Shown: positions 12,537-24,779 of the stretch, piece after piece
How the letters are laid out: each line of letters starts with the position of its first letter
How positions within the stretch are numbered: position 1 is the first letter of the stretch
Origin: Nageia nagi
Lineage: Eukaryota > Pinophyta
Length of the DNA: 64,000 bases
NCBI GenBank assembly: GCA_050084985.1
Contig: JBITNC010000001.1
Location: 214,272,001-214,336,000 of the forward strand
Direction of reading: 5' to 3'
Position numbers and translations under genes: made by a program
The notes under the pieces: model-generated
What the model was told of the DNA's origin: nothing
What the model saw: only the letters and a program-made list of their open reading frames with translations
Databases searched by the model: none

Positions 12537-15347
12537 ATGGTTCAAACTAGAAGTATGACTGCTAAGAAAATGCAAGAACAACCATTTGAAATACAAGAAA
12601 TAGATCCATACAATATGGATCTGATAGAGTCTTTAGTTAGGAGGCCACCTCCTTTAGATGAATCAGATCCATGGGTAGTTCATTATGTAGGTAAAAATTG
12701 AGACTGGGGTTATGATCAATCTAGATTACAAAGATAAATTATAGAGGATCCTATTGCAAGGGCTAGAATGCAAGTGTTAGATGAAAATTTAATTAAAATT
12801 TATCATCATCTAGCTAATTATAGGGCTATTCCTAAGATGTCTTCTAGTTTACTAGGAGATGTAGAAAAAATAAATCAAAGGCTTGATAACTTAGAAATTG
12901 ATGAGGATAAATCTCGAGCCGAAACCATAGCGGTACTAGAAACTGAGCCATATAAAGTTAAATATGAAAGAGTCATTCATCAATTATCATATGGTCAAAG
13001 AGTCAGTTCTTTAATTCAAAAAGAAGGATCTTCTTTTTCTCATAAATCTCTTGAATTAGGAAAAAATGAAGTATCAATACCTACGATTAATTTATCTCAA
13101 AGAGCTCCTTCAATGAAGCAAATGGGTAAATCTTATTCCTCAAATGAAGGATTAAATAAAAGAACATCTAAGTTCAAAATAGAAGAGATACCTTCTTATG
13201 AAGAACTAAAAGAATGACGATTATATAAAACAAAAGCTAGTAAAAAATTCATGGAAATATATGTTGATGATATTAAAAAGGCCACAAAGATGCAATATCT
13301 CTTGAAGGAAGAAAATAGAAAAGCTAATGAATTCATTAAAATTCAAGAACAAGAGAATAAATTAAAAGAAATAGAAGATAAAATTCTTAGAGATAAAAGG
13401 AAATTCATAGAACAAGAACAAGCAAACAAAGAAAGAAATGAATTCCTAGAACAAGAAAAGAAAAGACTTCATAAAGAACATGAGATTCAACTTCATTTAA
13501 AAGAATTACAACTTAAAGAATTAGAAAATGAAAAACTTAAAAGGGAACAATATCTTTGTATGGAGAAAGAAAAACAAAGACAGTGGGATGAATATCAAAA
13601 AATAAAAAATTTGAAACCTAAAACTCTTGAAGGAAGTCAAATACAAAGATATCGAGACCCCTACTTAGACAAACAAGAAGCGATGGATAAAGAGATAGCC
13701 ATTTTGTTACAAAAGGAAATGGATAAAGAACTAGAACTTCAAAAATTATATGATAAACAAAAGCAAGATTCCATTAAAAGTTGGGTTGAACAAACCCAAA
13801 ATCAAACAAAACAACCAGATTACAAAAGAAAAAATCTATATGGAAAAAGTATATCCCAAAAATCTCCTAAAATTCCTATTCCATAATGTCATTAACCTCT
13901 TAAAATATTTCCTCCACCACCATCAGAGTTTCCTTCTGATTATGAATCTTACACTTCAAGATTGATTTTGGAAAAGGATCTGAATATTCGAAGATATCAT
14001 AGACACACTCAAGGTCATAGAATCGATAAAGAATTAGAAGACTTTATGAAAGATTTTATAAATTGAGAAATGAATGTTCAAGGGCTTAAAAAGTTAAATT
14101 ATAAGAACATTTGCAATGAGCCTATTCATCCAAGTGTTCCAAAAAAGAAATTACCATATAGGTTTGAATTTCCTAAGATAGAACCATTCAAAGGAAAAGA
14201 GGATCCCAAAGAACACTTGAGAAAATTTACATTTTCTAGCTATCAGATAGCTAATGATGACTCATTAATGTTACGTATATTTCCTATGACACTCGTAGGT
14301 CAAGCTTTGGATTGGTATAATAGTTTACCTATACATAGTTTATATACATTCAAACAATTGGCTAATCAATTTCTTGAACACTTTGGAATCAATATTAAAG
14401 AAAGATCTTTAATTATTGATCTTACAAGATTACAACAATTTCTTGATGAAACTATACAAGATTACATCTCAAGATAGTGGGTTATACTTACTAGTATGTC
14501 TTACATAATACCATAAGAAGAATTGGTTAAATTATTTATCCAAAGTTGTTTAAGACCAATAGCCAGTGTTCTCCAAATTCAACAACATAAAACTTTTGAA
14601 GAAGCTATTGCTTAGGTAGTAGTTATAGAAAGAGTTAAAATTCAAGATGGAGAACTAAAACTTAAGAAAAAAGAATACAAAAAGGGTAATCAATATGAAA
14701 GCATTAGTAAACAACCACAAAATAATCAAATAGCTATGACAAAAAGTTTTGAGCAATCTTCAAAAATTGAAGAAAATGTTGAACCTAAGCCTAAAAGAAA
14801 ATTTACCCCATTATTAGAACCATTAGTTGAAATACTTAAAAAATTATGTGATAATGTTATGATTATATTACTTGATATAAGACCTAAAAATCCTAATGCC
14901 AAAGGAAGCAAGTGGTATAAGGAGAATGAATTTTGTACTTATCATAGGCAAAAGGGACATAATACAAATAGATGTCAAACTTTACAGCATAAGATTCAAG
15001 ATTTGATAGATAGTCGAAAAATAGATCTGGATAATCCTATTGTGCCCTCAAATCAAAATTTAGGGATATATCAAAACCCATTACCTTCACATCAGGCCAA
15101 CAATGTGGTAATTGTCCCAAACCAAATTAATTATATATGAAATAATAAAGACATACCATTTATAGGAGCTATAGATGATTCAATACATATGATAGGTATA
15201 GCTACATGAGCACAACAATATCAAAACAAATAGGATAATCCATGAAGAAATCAATCAACGATAAGCCCAACTAATACACAACCTACACCTATACCTCTTT
15301 CATAACAACCTAAAGTTTCAATAAAAAGTGTTCTTCAATGAAAACTA
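12537..15347 (+). pseudogene. gag: Tat-1 Gag region, broken by stops
   Basis: Gag forms the particle that packages element RNA. The chosen start at 12537 (MVQTRSM) lies in the same frame as an upstream Met at 12510. A charged, Lys/Glu/Gln-rich segment at about 13300-13620 should form a long coiled coil. The retrotransposon Gag core lies at about 14150-14660, with PFKGKEDPKEHL and QALDWYNSLP motifs. A zinc knuckle of the C-x2-H-x4-H-x4-C type, typical of Tat Gags, is at 14934-14975. Premature stops fall at 12699, 12735, 13215, three between 13884 and 14067, three in 14475-14630, and six after 15138. All sit in one frame with no shift, so Gag probably ran on into Pol. Identity is sure; the Gag/PR boundary is approximate. 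Confidence 0.85.
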
Positions 15348-15350
15348 AAG

Positions 15351-16700
15351 ATGTCTCCAGTTAAGATGACCTTATTTGAATTATTACAACAATCTAAAAG
15401 TTACAAGGAAGCTATGAATCAAATTTTACAAGAAATTCAAGTAGATGTTAGTAATCTTAATAATTTCATTTCAATAGTCGAAAGTTTGAAGATATCCCAA
15501 CAACCTAGTATCAAATTTTATGAAAAAGAAAAATTAAATAATGATGGATCAGGTAGATTAGATCCACCCATACACATTATTGGTAAGGTAGATGGAAAAT
15601 TATTTAAAAGAATATTAATAGATGAAGGTTCAACCATAAATATAATTTCAAACACTGCATATAAAAAGTTGAATTTACTAGATTCACTTATTTTAGCTCC
15701 TTCTTTGCAAATTAGAGCTTTTAATGATGCAGTGTGTTCAACTCTAGGATCAATAGTGCTTCCAATTATAGTAGGAGCTAAAACTATCCAAACTTTATTA
15801 CATATAATTGAAGGAAACATCATACAATATAACATTCTTTTAGGATGCCCATGGATTAGAGAAATGCAATGTATCCCATCAACTTATCATGGATGTTTAA
15901 AATACATCTATAAAGATAAAGTTCATTGTGTGTTTAAAGATCCATATCCTTATTCACATTGTAATTTAATTTTTGATCCAAGTAAAGTGACATTACCATC
16001 TCCTAATCTATCAACCATATTAATGAACAAAAATATGAATCAATCTGAAGTCATAAAAGGGAAAAGTTATATAGCTATACAAGATAAAGATACTTGGGAA
16101 AAAATTGCTAAAAATTTAGATGAAAAACATGGAGCTTCTTCATCAAAACAAGTAAATACTACATCTAATAATAACTCATCCAATGTATATCTAGTAAAAA
16201 TTAAATTAATGGATTTAGGGATGGGAGAATATGATGTAGATGATGTTGTATTTAACATACCTTCATCACAAGAAGTGGGTAAAGTATCCAAATCACCTAG
16301 TGTAATTAGATAAATAATTCCTTTAGGAGAAATACCTAATCAAACAATATTTATTTATGCAGGAATAGTAGACCCTATATTAACAATATCCAATCAAACA
16401 TATGAAGGATATTTCAATAATGATGTGAAATATTTATCACCATGTTCAAGAATATTTGTTCAAACCTATTTTGATAAATGTAATTGGCAAGGATGAGGAT
16501 TGGGTCGATATGAATAGGGTCCCTGAGAAATAATTGAATTACAATACCAAAATCCCATTGATAAAAGGGGATTAGGTTATCAAAATAAATATAAAAATCT
16601 TGCTAAATTAGGAAATTTAGAAGAAGAGAATTTAGATTACAACAAAAAAATTTCAAAGAAAGAACCCATAGTACAAGAAATTATTAATCTAAAAGAAGAA
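15351..16700 (+). pseudogene. Tat-1 protease and G-patch region
   Basis: An aspartic protease that would cleave the polyprotein. The active-site region reads LIDEGSTINII (Asp at 15621), where the family usually has D-G/S-G; the second residue is Glu here. The flap and C-terminal part show ILLGCPWIREM and PSTYHGCLKY, a strong Tat signature, at about 15830-15910. About 180 codons downstream (16470-16620) lies a glycine-rich segment with GLGRYE and RGLGYQ that looks like a G-patch, an RNA-binding motif known to follow some retroviral-type proteases. Stops at 16311 and three in the G-patch (two TGA where Trp is expected, one TAG) interrupt it. Same frame as Gag. Confidence 0.8.
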
Positions 16701-16712
16701 CAATTAAGTGAA

Positions 16713-17669
16713 ATGGATGTCTTAGAATATATCAAAATGCTCTTTATTAATATTATTGAGCTACCTTGGAATCATGCATACTCACCAAGTGATATACAAG
16801 AAAAAACTATACTGCATTTTATTAAATCTAATCCTTCATCATGGGGAGCTTATGAATGTTATATGTATAAAGATAAGTTGGAAATAAATGTCAACATAAC
16901 TCAATTGTCACATGTTGAAAGATCTGAAATTGATACAATAAATATAATTTATGAAGCTTGGCCATACGATTCACCAATCATCACAATAAATTGTATACAA
17001 GTTCATAAAACACAATTAAAATATGGAAAAAATAAAATATTTACAACATTGTATGGTGATGTTATATTTGAAGAAGTAGTAAAATGTTTTCAAATTAATA
17101 AAATGATCTTTGATTACACATCACATTTTATGAAAGGTTATCCTAGGATTCAAGTTAAGAGTAAACATTTTTCATGAATGTTAGATCAATATAATAAAGA
17201 AAAAATTAATAGAACACATAAAATAAATAAAAATGTTGAATCATCAATTCCTTCATATATACCATTGATAAACATGGTTACAATAAAAGAAAATATTATT
17301 GAAGATCAAAACAATGAACAAATAAATGAAACCAATAAAAATAAAGATTTAATTAGAACAATAGCTGATACTTCTATAGATGAAGTAATTGCTGATTTCT
17401 CTCTCATATCATCTAATCCTTTAGCACATGAATTCAAAAATGTAGATCACATATTTAGTTCCTTCAAAAATCATGTATGTACGAATGAACAAACTCAAGA
17501 ATATGATGAAGAATATAGTGTTAACAACAAAGGTTGGATACTAGTACCAAATCAATTAGAAGAAGGGTTGCATATGCTTACTAAAAATGTATTAGAAATA
17601 AATATTAGTAATGATCCTCAAAATCTTAAAATTATTCAATTAGGAGAAAACCTCACTGAAAATGAATGA
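16713..17669 (+). pseudogene. Tat-1 linker between protease and RT, with a repeated module
   Basis: About 320 codons in frame with PR and RT, with one internal stop (17175). I do not recognise a catalytic domain. The part at about 16800-17020 contains WGAYECYMYKD, then AWPYDSPIITINC. This pattern (Trp-Pro, a few residues, Pro-x-Ile-x-Ile-x-Cys/Asp) also appears twice in the extra ORF at 21017-22219. The rest is Asn/Lys/Glu-rich and probably flexible. It may be a Tat-specific spacer or a captured domain. Confidence 0.6.
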
Positions 17670-19100
17670 GAAGAAATTATAACCTTATTAAAAGAATGAG
17701 AAAAGGTATTTGCATGGTCATATGCAGACATGCCTGGAATAGATCCTAAATTAGTAGTACATAATCTAGCATTAAAATCTGATGCTAAACCTGTTAAACA
17801 AAAATTACATAAAATGCATCCCACTATAGCATTAATGGTAAAAGAAGAACTTCAAAAACTATTAGAAGTTAAATTTATACAACCTATAGATTATTCAAAT
17901 TGGATATCTAATATGGTACCTATGAAAAAACCCAATGGAAAAATAAGAATATGTATAGATTTTCATGATCTTAACAAAGCTTTTCGAAAGGATGATTTCC
18001 CTCTACCTAGCATTGATAGTTTGGTAGATTCGACAGCAGGACATGATATGTTGTCATTAATGGATGGATTTTTTGGCTATAATCAAATAAAAATAGCCAC
18101 TAAAGATCAACATAAAATGGCTTTTATAACTCCTTGGGGTACCTTTTGTTATAAAGTTATGCCTTTTGGATTAAAAAATGCCGAGGCAACTTATCAAAGG
18201 GATATGACTTATATATTTCATGATTATATGCATGACATAGTAAAAGATTATGTCGATGATTTGTTGGCTAGATCTAAATATTGAAAAGATCATGGAAAAG
18301 TTTTAATTAAAGTCTTAGATAGATTATTAGAACATAAAGCAAGATTAAATCTAAAAAAATGTGTTTTTGGTGTAACTTCAAGAAAATTATTAGGATTTAT
18401 TGTGTCCCAACAAGGAATTGAAATAGATCCTAGTAAAGTAAAGGCAATAGTGGATATGCCACCTCCAGTAAATTTGAAACAACTACAAAGTTTACAAGGC
18501 AAGTTACAAGCCATTAGAAGATTCATAGCACAACTTTCTGATAAATGTAAACCATTTACAAAATTATTAAAAAAGGGGATAGAATATCATTAGGGTAAAG
18601 AGCAACAAGATACATTCAATGAAATTAAAAGATATTTATTATCTCCTCCTATCTTAAGTCCACCAAGAAAAGATATACCCTTTTTGTTATATATTTCTAC
18701 TACTAAAACTACTTTAGAAACAATGCTTGCTCAAACGAATGAACACAATAAATAGCAAGCTATATATTATCTAAGTAGAACACTTGTGAGTTATGAGATT
18801 AAGTATATATATTTGGAAAAATTATGTCTTGTTGTCATTTTTGCTACTAAAAAACTTTGACATTATATGCTTAATCATACAACATATGTCATTTCTAAAG
18901 TGGATCCATTGAAACAAATGATGAATACAACTTATCAAAATTCAAGAACTACAAAGTGGATAATGTATTTAACTGAATTTGTTTTACATTTTATTGGACA
19001 AAAGTTAATAAAAGGACAAGTAATTGCTGATTATCTTGCTGATGCTCTATCACAAGATAATAAACCACTTGTCATTGAATTACCTGATGATGGGGTGTTT
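17670..19100 (+). pseudogene. Tat-1 reverse transcriptase and first RNase H
   Basis: RT copies element RNA into DNA and RNase H removes the RNA strand. Upstream lies the Tat-like ADMPGID segment (17728). RT motifs are visible in order: KIRICIDFHDLNKA (about 17940), DGFFGYNQIKI (18063), TPWGTFCYKVMPFGLKNA (18130) and the catalytic YVDD at 18249-18260. The connection and RNase H follow: LLGFIVSQQGIEIDP, SPPILSPPRKD, and TKWIMYLTEFVLHF with GQVIADYLAD near 19020. Stops at 17667, 17697, 18282, 18591, 18750 and 18855 interrupt it; most are TGA or TAG where Trp or Gln would be expected. No frameshift. Confidence 0.92.
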
Positions 19101-19700
19101 CAATTAGATGAAATTGAAATACCTGTAGAACCTAAAGATGATTGGGATATGACAATACACTTTGATGGTTCTTGATGTGAACAAGGTGGTGGAGTAGGTG
19201 TTGTATTTATAACACCGTAAGGGATCCCTATACCATATTCATTTAAATTAAAATTTCCTTGTACTAATAATAATGTAGAATACGAAGCTTTGATATTAGC
19301 ATTAAAAACTGCTGTTAAATTAAAACTTAAAAGAATTAAGATTATTGAAGATTCTTTACTCATTGTAAATCAAGTGAAAGGAATCTATCAATGTAAAGAA
19401 CCTTTACTTCAAAAGTATAAAGCTTTAGTCGAGAAATTATTAAATTTTTTTGACCAATTTAGTATAGAAGTAGCACCAAGATCATCTAATAGATTTGTAG
19501 ATGCTATGGCTTCTATTGGATCTCTTATCTCAGAAGATCCTAAAAAATCTTCAATTCAAGTTGAAATAATTCAATTATCTCAATCATCATTACAACAAGA
19601 AGATGAAAAAAAAAGTCTATTAAATATTGACGTAACTGATAAAGATAATTGGTACAAAGAATTGATAATTTTTTTAAAATTTAGAACTCTTCCTACAAAT
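19101..19700 (+). pseudogene. Tat-1 second, archaeal-like RNase H
   Basis: A second RNase H domain after the usual one is diagnostic of the Tat lineage. Visible are the first catalytic Asp in TIHFDGS (19152), then EYEALILALKTA (19280, catalytic Glu), the DSLLIVNQVKG segment (19350, catalytic Asp), and a C-terminal Asp in NRFVDAMAS (19490). Stops occur at 19173 (TGA at a probable Trp) and 19218 (TAA at a probable Gln). The dual RNase H is thought to have been gained by plant LTR elements from a host-type enzyme. Lineage assignment of Tat-1 rests largely on this domain. Confidence 0.88.
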
Positions 19701-20909
19701 CTTAATAAATCATCACGATGAGCTTTTAAAATTAAAGCAACTAAATATTGTTTGATAGGGGATATCTTATATCAATGAAATTTCAATGGTATTTTACTCA
19801 GATGTCTTGAATGGAATGATGTTAAAAAGGCTATATCCTCCACCCATGATGGAACATGTAGAGGACATTTTAATGGTGTTGCAATTGTAAAATGATTAAT
19901 ACGAATGGGGTATTGTTGGCCAACTATAGAAAAAGATTGTTGTGAATATGTTAAAAAATGTTTTAAATGTCAATAATATGCTTATTTATTTTCACAACCA
20001 TCTCAAGAACTACATCCTATACAATCACTTTGGCCATTCTCTAAATGGGCATTAGATTTAATAGGACAAATTACACCTACATCTTCTGGTGGACACAAGT
20101 TCATAATTATAGCAACTAAATATTTAACCAAATGGGTAGAGGCTATTCCCATGACTTCCACCATTGGTTCATGAATCGCAAATTTTATAGAAAATTATAT
20201 CATATGTAGATTTGGTGTGCCAAACCAATTAATTATGGATAATGGAAAAATTTTTAAAAATAAGGATGTAAAACAAATATGTGATAAGTATAAAATTAAA
20301 CAAAGTTTTTCCACTCCATATTATACACAAGGCAATGGACAGGCAGAGGCTACTAATAAAACTATTTGAAACATCTTAGCAAAAATAGTAAATGATTCTC
20401 ATAGAGATTGGCATATTCAAATACCAAAAGCCTTATGGGCTTATCGTACTAGTGTACGCACTCCTATTAGGGCAACACCATTCTCTTTGGTATATGGAAC
20501 AGAAGCCATCCTACCCATAGAACTTGAAATACCATCACTTAGAGTAAATCTAAGTGAGCAAAATTCCAAAAAAGAAGTAAGATAGACTCACATAGATTAG
20601 TTATTGTTTTTAGATAAAAAATGTATTAATGCTTTAGAGCATATGAATGTTTATCAGGAGAGGATAAAATGAGCTTTTGATAAAAGGGCTCTAATTCATG
20701 AGTTCAAAATAGGTGATTTGGTTTTAAAAGAAAATCAACAAACTTCATGAATAAAATGATAGCTTAGAGATAAGTGTACTCTAAATTGGTTAGGACCATA
20801 TGTCATTAAGAAAAAATTTGGTAAAGGAACTTATCATTTGTTGAATTTAGAAGGAAATGAAGAGCATGAACCCATAAATATCATGCATCTTCGACCTTTT
20901 TATACTTAA
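19701..20909 (+). pseudogene. Tat-1 integrase
   Basis: Integrase inserts the cDNA into the host genome. The zinc-binding domain shows HDG-x3-GH and C-x2-C at about 19840-19975. The catalytic core has ALDLIGQ (Asp, near 20050), LIMDNGKIF (Asp, about 20235) and the QAEATNKTI segment (Glu, about 20345). The C-terminal GPYVI (GPY/F) module is at about 20790. The frame ends in HLRPFYT and a TAA at 20907, the normal end for this lineage. About twelve premature stops interrupt it, most of them TGA. It is directly followed by poly-A and TA-rich sequence. Confidence 0.9.
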
Positions 20910-21016
20910 AAAAAAAAAAAAACTGTATATTAGTTTTCTTTTGTTTTGTATATATAATATATATATATATATATATATTAATATTTTTCAAGTGTTAATG
21001 ATTAAAAATAGAAAAG
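20910..21016. repeat. Poly-A and (TA)n low-complexity spacer
   Basis: A run of about 15 A after the Pol stop is followed by a (TA)n tract at about 20953-20979. No promoter or gene is visible beyond this. Confidence 0.7.
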
Positions 21017-22219
21017 ATGAATCTAGCAAAGGAAGCTGCTGAAGGTAGCATAGCATAATCACAAGTACAATTTCCACCACCAAGGTATCCAGGTGATTTA
21101 GCATTAATATATTTAAAATATAGACTTGATTTTAATCTCTTAAATTATTTACGAATGACTATTGATGAACAATTCAAAAGAACACACCATATGCTTTGTG
21201 GTGTAAATAGTGGTTGGAGAGTCACTTTTTATGGGTATAATGTAGACATTACTTTAGATCCATAAATATATTTCACCCATACAGAAAAAATATTACAAGA
21301 AATAACAACTTGCTATTTACAATGGCCTTATGGAATACCGAGAATTGTCATAAATTGTCAATTAACTAAATATTCACTCATTCTAGCTAGGTTGAAATAC
21401 ATTAAACAATTAACCAAAAGCCTAGATTGGATGGATGAACTCTTACATTTTTTACCTCATAAAAAGGTAATTTATGATTTTTTAGATACTTTTGTGACTT
21501 TTCCTCCCAGAATATTACAACGACAATATAGGCAAACTCATAGATTTTTTTGCATGCAAATGCGATATATAATTTGGAAATGAAGATTGAAGAAAAGGCA
21601 AGCTTGTTGTATTACCGAGCTTAAAATGCTAAATCAAATAAGGATTAGAAATGAGATTATCAAAAAATTGTCAACAAGACATAGGGTACAGAATAATGAA
21701 AGTTATCTTCCAAGATTCGAGAGTAGGTATGAAAAAGATCTCTTTATGAAAGTCATTCATAATTTTCCTACTCCTTTGTATTCAAATATCTTTTCCATGC
21801 CTGTTGAAATACAACAAAAAGTGGCCTTGACATTCTATGATACACGTGAATCTTATAGTTGGGATATTAAATTAAATCGATACAAAGTTATTGTTTGTAT
21901 TCGAGCATTTGAGTTATGGTGTTCTCCTAGCTCGAAATTTGATTTAATGATTTACTTTTGTCTTCTATGGCCTATAGAAAAACCTAAAATAATAGTGGAT
22001 TATACTCACAATATGACCTTTAAACATCAAGAACAAGTCATCTCAATCACATAAATCTTAACATTTGAACACTTAGATTATTATATTTCAAAAATCTATC
22101 ACAATCAAGTAATATTAGATTATAGTTTGTTATTTAGTTTAACACATTGTTCATTTAATCCTAATGTAATTCAAACTTAATTTGAATGTGTCATGAATAC
22201 ATTCCTTAGAAGAATATAA
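21017..22219 (+). pseudogene. Tat-1 extra sense ORF 1, unknown function
   Basis: About 400 codons starting MNLAKEAAEG, 107 bp after the Pol stop and in a different frame. Premature stops at 21056, 21263, 21581, 22052 and 22178 interrupt it, without frameshift. Not recognised as any known family. It contains two copies of the module also seen between PR and RT: GWRVTFYGYNVDI to QWPYGIPRIVINC (about 21210-21360) and SYSWDIKLNRYKV to LLWPIEKPKIIVD (about 21850-22000). So it looks like an internal duplication related to the pol linker. No membrane segment is visible, so an envelope role is unlikely. Extra ORFs after integrase are known in Tat elements. Confidence 0.6.
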
Positions 22220-22327
22220 ATATATACATATATTAAAAAAAGAAAAAAATCTCTTTATATATGTTTGTAAATAGTATACTAGAAAACTAATATATAATCA
22301 TCACTATTTGATGTAGGTAGCATCAAA

Positions 22328-23011
22328 ATGATATATCATTGTTGTTTTGGAGAAGGTGATCACAATCAACCTAATCCATATTATATGATACCTATTATAC
22401 CATGTCATCAAGATTATAGATCTTTTCCTCCATGTTTAATGACTAAACCCATTCAATATCAATCAAATGAAATTATCAATCCTCAATTTATAGATTGCCT
22501 TCCAGAAAATATTAAATATATCATCCTACAAAAGGTAATCTATACTCAATTAATTGAACAATCAAATGATGCCTATGGTAGATTATGTAACTCATCTCAT
22601 ATTGAATTTGAAATTTTTAATCAACCTTATTGGGGATTGTGTCATATAAACAAAATACCTGATAATGAATGTTTACAAGATCTTTTGACTCTCCTCAAGT
22701 GACCTAGTTTTGTATGGCGAATAATGATAAAAACTATACCTAATGAATATTTACATCAATTAATTGCTTCACTAGGGTCTATGCCATTACATCCATAAGA
22801 CCATTATAATCCATCATTTGTTGCCTCTGTGGCATATATGTTTTCTCTAGCCTAGAATATTTCTTTTGACTTCGATATTTTACAAGAAAATCCAAGTTGG
22901 TTAATTCAATTTAAATCAATAATCAAAGCACAATTTTCACCTATATCATATAGGTTTTTATTATATAACTTTCTTCCATCACAACATAGAATCATCAATG
23001 AAGAAAGATAA
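22328..23011 (+). pseudogene. Tat-1 extra sense ORF 2, unknown function
   Basis: About 227 codons beginning MIYHCCFGEG and ending INEER-stop, in the same frame as extra ORF 1 and 108 bp after it. Stops at 22700, 22796 and 22850 are of the CAA/CAG/TGG-derived kind. The segment CLPENIKYIILQKV (about 22495-22535) resembles the F-x-MPVEIQQKVAL segment of ORF 1, so the two may share ancestry or have been one protein. The intervening 108 bp is AT-rich and contains 'gatgtag' just before the start, which could be a splice acceptor. Function not inferred. Confidence 0.5.
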
Positions 23012-24779
23012 AAATTATAAATTATAAAATCCTAATAAATAAATAAATTAATTAATTAAAAATTATAAATTATAAAATCCTAAAAAATTGAAAACTGCAA
23101 AACACATAAAAATTATAAAATTATAAAATATACCTAGATGAAAACATCTAGAGGTTACTTGGCAATGGGGTGCCCTGCCCTTATGTGGTGTAAATATGTG
23201 TTACATACCATTGTAAAAAGTGATTATCTAGTAAATGTGTAAAGTATGAAAAGGTCATCTTAGAATAATCTCCTTGTTATCACTGCATTCATTTTGTCTT
23301 TCTTTCATAGAGAAATGATATACCCTAGATGATAGAAAAACATAAAATTTGTATGTTTGAAGAAAAATAAAAAAACTCCAAACACTTAATACATTAAGGA
23401 ATTCTAAGAAAATTTGAATGAAATTATTTTAGAAATATTAAGAGTGAAAAGTTACACATCTATCCTATTATTCGCTTCATCTCAAACCCAAGAATCATTT
23501 GGCAAAAAAAAAAAATTTGATTGTTACATCATATCAATGATTCTTGGGTGATTACAATATCCTCTACCGGGGCTATGGATGCTTGACTGGTAGTAAGAGC
23601 AAGGTTGTAGCGGGATCAAGAGGTTAATCCTCATTAGGGCTATGGATGCCTATCTGGCAATGAGGCATACCTTATGAGTGGCCATATGTCCATTTTGGTT
23701 AGCGATTTTCTTTCCTATGGACCTCTATACGTTTCATATGGATAGACTAGCTCATTAATGTTTTTGATATATTCCATATCAAATGATCTAAGAAGGGAAA
23801 TGAATGTCACTACACACATGGAGTTTTAGGTTTTTTATCAACATATAACAATATTGTTTGATATCATCTTAGGTTGTTAAATATTGAGATAAAGAAAGAT
23901 AAGGTAGATGTTCTAATAACTTGGTTATTAATCCAAAATCACCTAATCTTTTGTCATAGTGAGTATTCTTCTTTTGCATTTTGTTGTGTTTAAAATCATT
24001 TGTGTCATTTTGTTAAACCCACTCCTTTTAATAATATCATTACCATTGAACATTATTAAAATTGCTTTTCTTTGGGAAGGATAAGAATGATTATTTATTG
24101 TTCTCTTGACCAAGATAAAGTTAATGTTCATAAACATCCATAAATTATTAGTTTATCATGTCAAGTGGTTTATTGTAAAAATTGCCATGTTTAGAAGATG
24201 ATGAGCTCTAATTTCATAAAAAATACAATAAACCAAGATAGAGTTAATATTCATGAATAGTTTATAGTTTATTGTGTTGAGTGTTTTATTGTAAAATTGC
24301 TAAGTGCAAAAAATGATGCATCTGATTCCACAAAAATATAAGAAAAAATGTCCTTAAATAATTAATCTTAAATTTAAAAATGATTAAATATTAAATGATT
24401 CTTAACTAATTAGGTTAACATATATATTTTAGATAATAATATCAAAAATCTAAAGAAATTTTAAATCCATTTTTCATCATTATTTATTAATAAGTTATAT
24501 ATATATAAAAGGACAATTATGTTTATTACTATTTTTTATAATCTACATAACATGACATCATAAGTTATTTTATCATAAATCTCATAAATAAATAAAATGT
24601 AAGACCATGCATCAAGAATCATAGAAATATCATAACATATCATTAGTCTATCCATCAAATAATAAAAATAATCTAAGTAGTCCATCAGGAAACTATAACA
24701 TCATAACCATCATAGCAACGTGAGTCATAATAACAAGAAATAAAAGTCCATTATACATATATCATCAAAAAATAGAATA
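23012..24779. other. Non-coding region between convergent ORFs of Tat-1
   Basis: AT-rich spacer of 1.77 kb between sense ORF 2 and the 3' end of the antisense gene. It holds short repeats ('gggctatggatgc' twice at about 23570 and 23637). No credible gene. Poly-A signals for both convergent transcripts would be expected here. Confidence 0.55.

Noticed and set aside
15518-15835. 105-codon minus-strand ORF
   Set aside because: Lies exactly opposite the Tat-1 protease; shadow frame.
19100-19363. 87-codon minus-strand ORF
   Set aside because: Opposite the second RNase H of Tat-1; shadow frame.
12537-20909. TGA read as tryptophan (alternative genetic code), because many stops are TGA at expected Trp positions
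   Set aside because: TAG and TAA stops at expected Gln positions are equally present, TGG is also used for Trp in the same frame, and both patterns follow from C-to-T/G-to-A decay.
21017-23011. Envelope gene of an endogenous retrovirus-like element
   Set aside because: No signal peptide, membrane segment or glycosylation-rich ectodomain is visible, and part of it repeats a pol-linker module.
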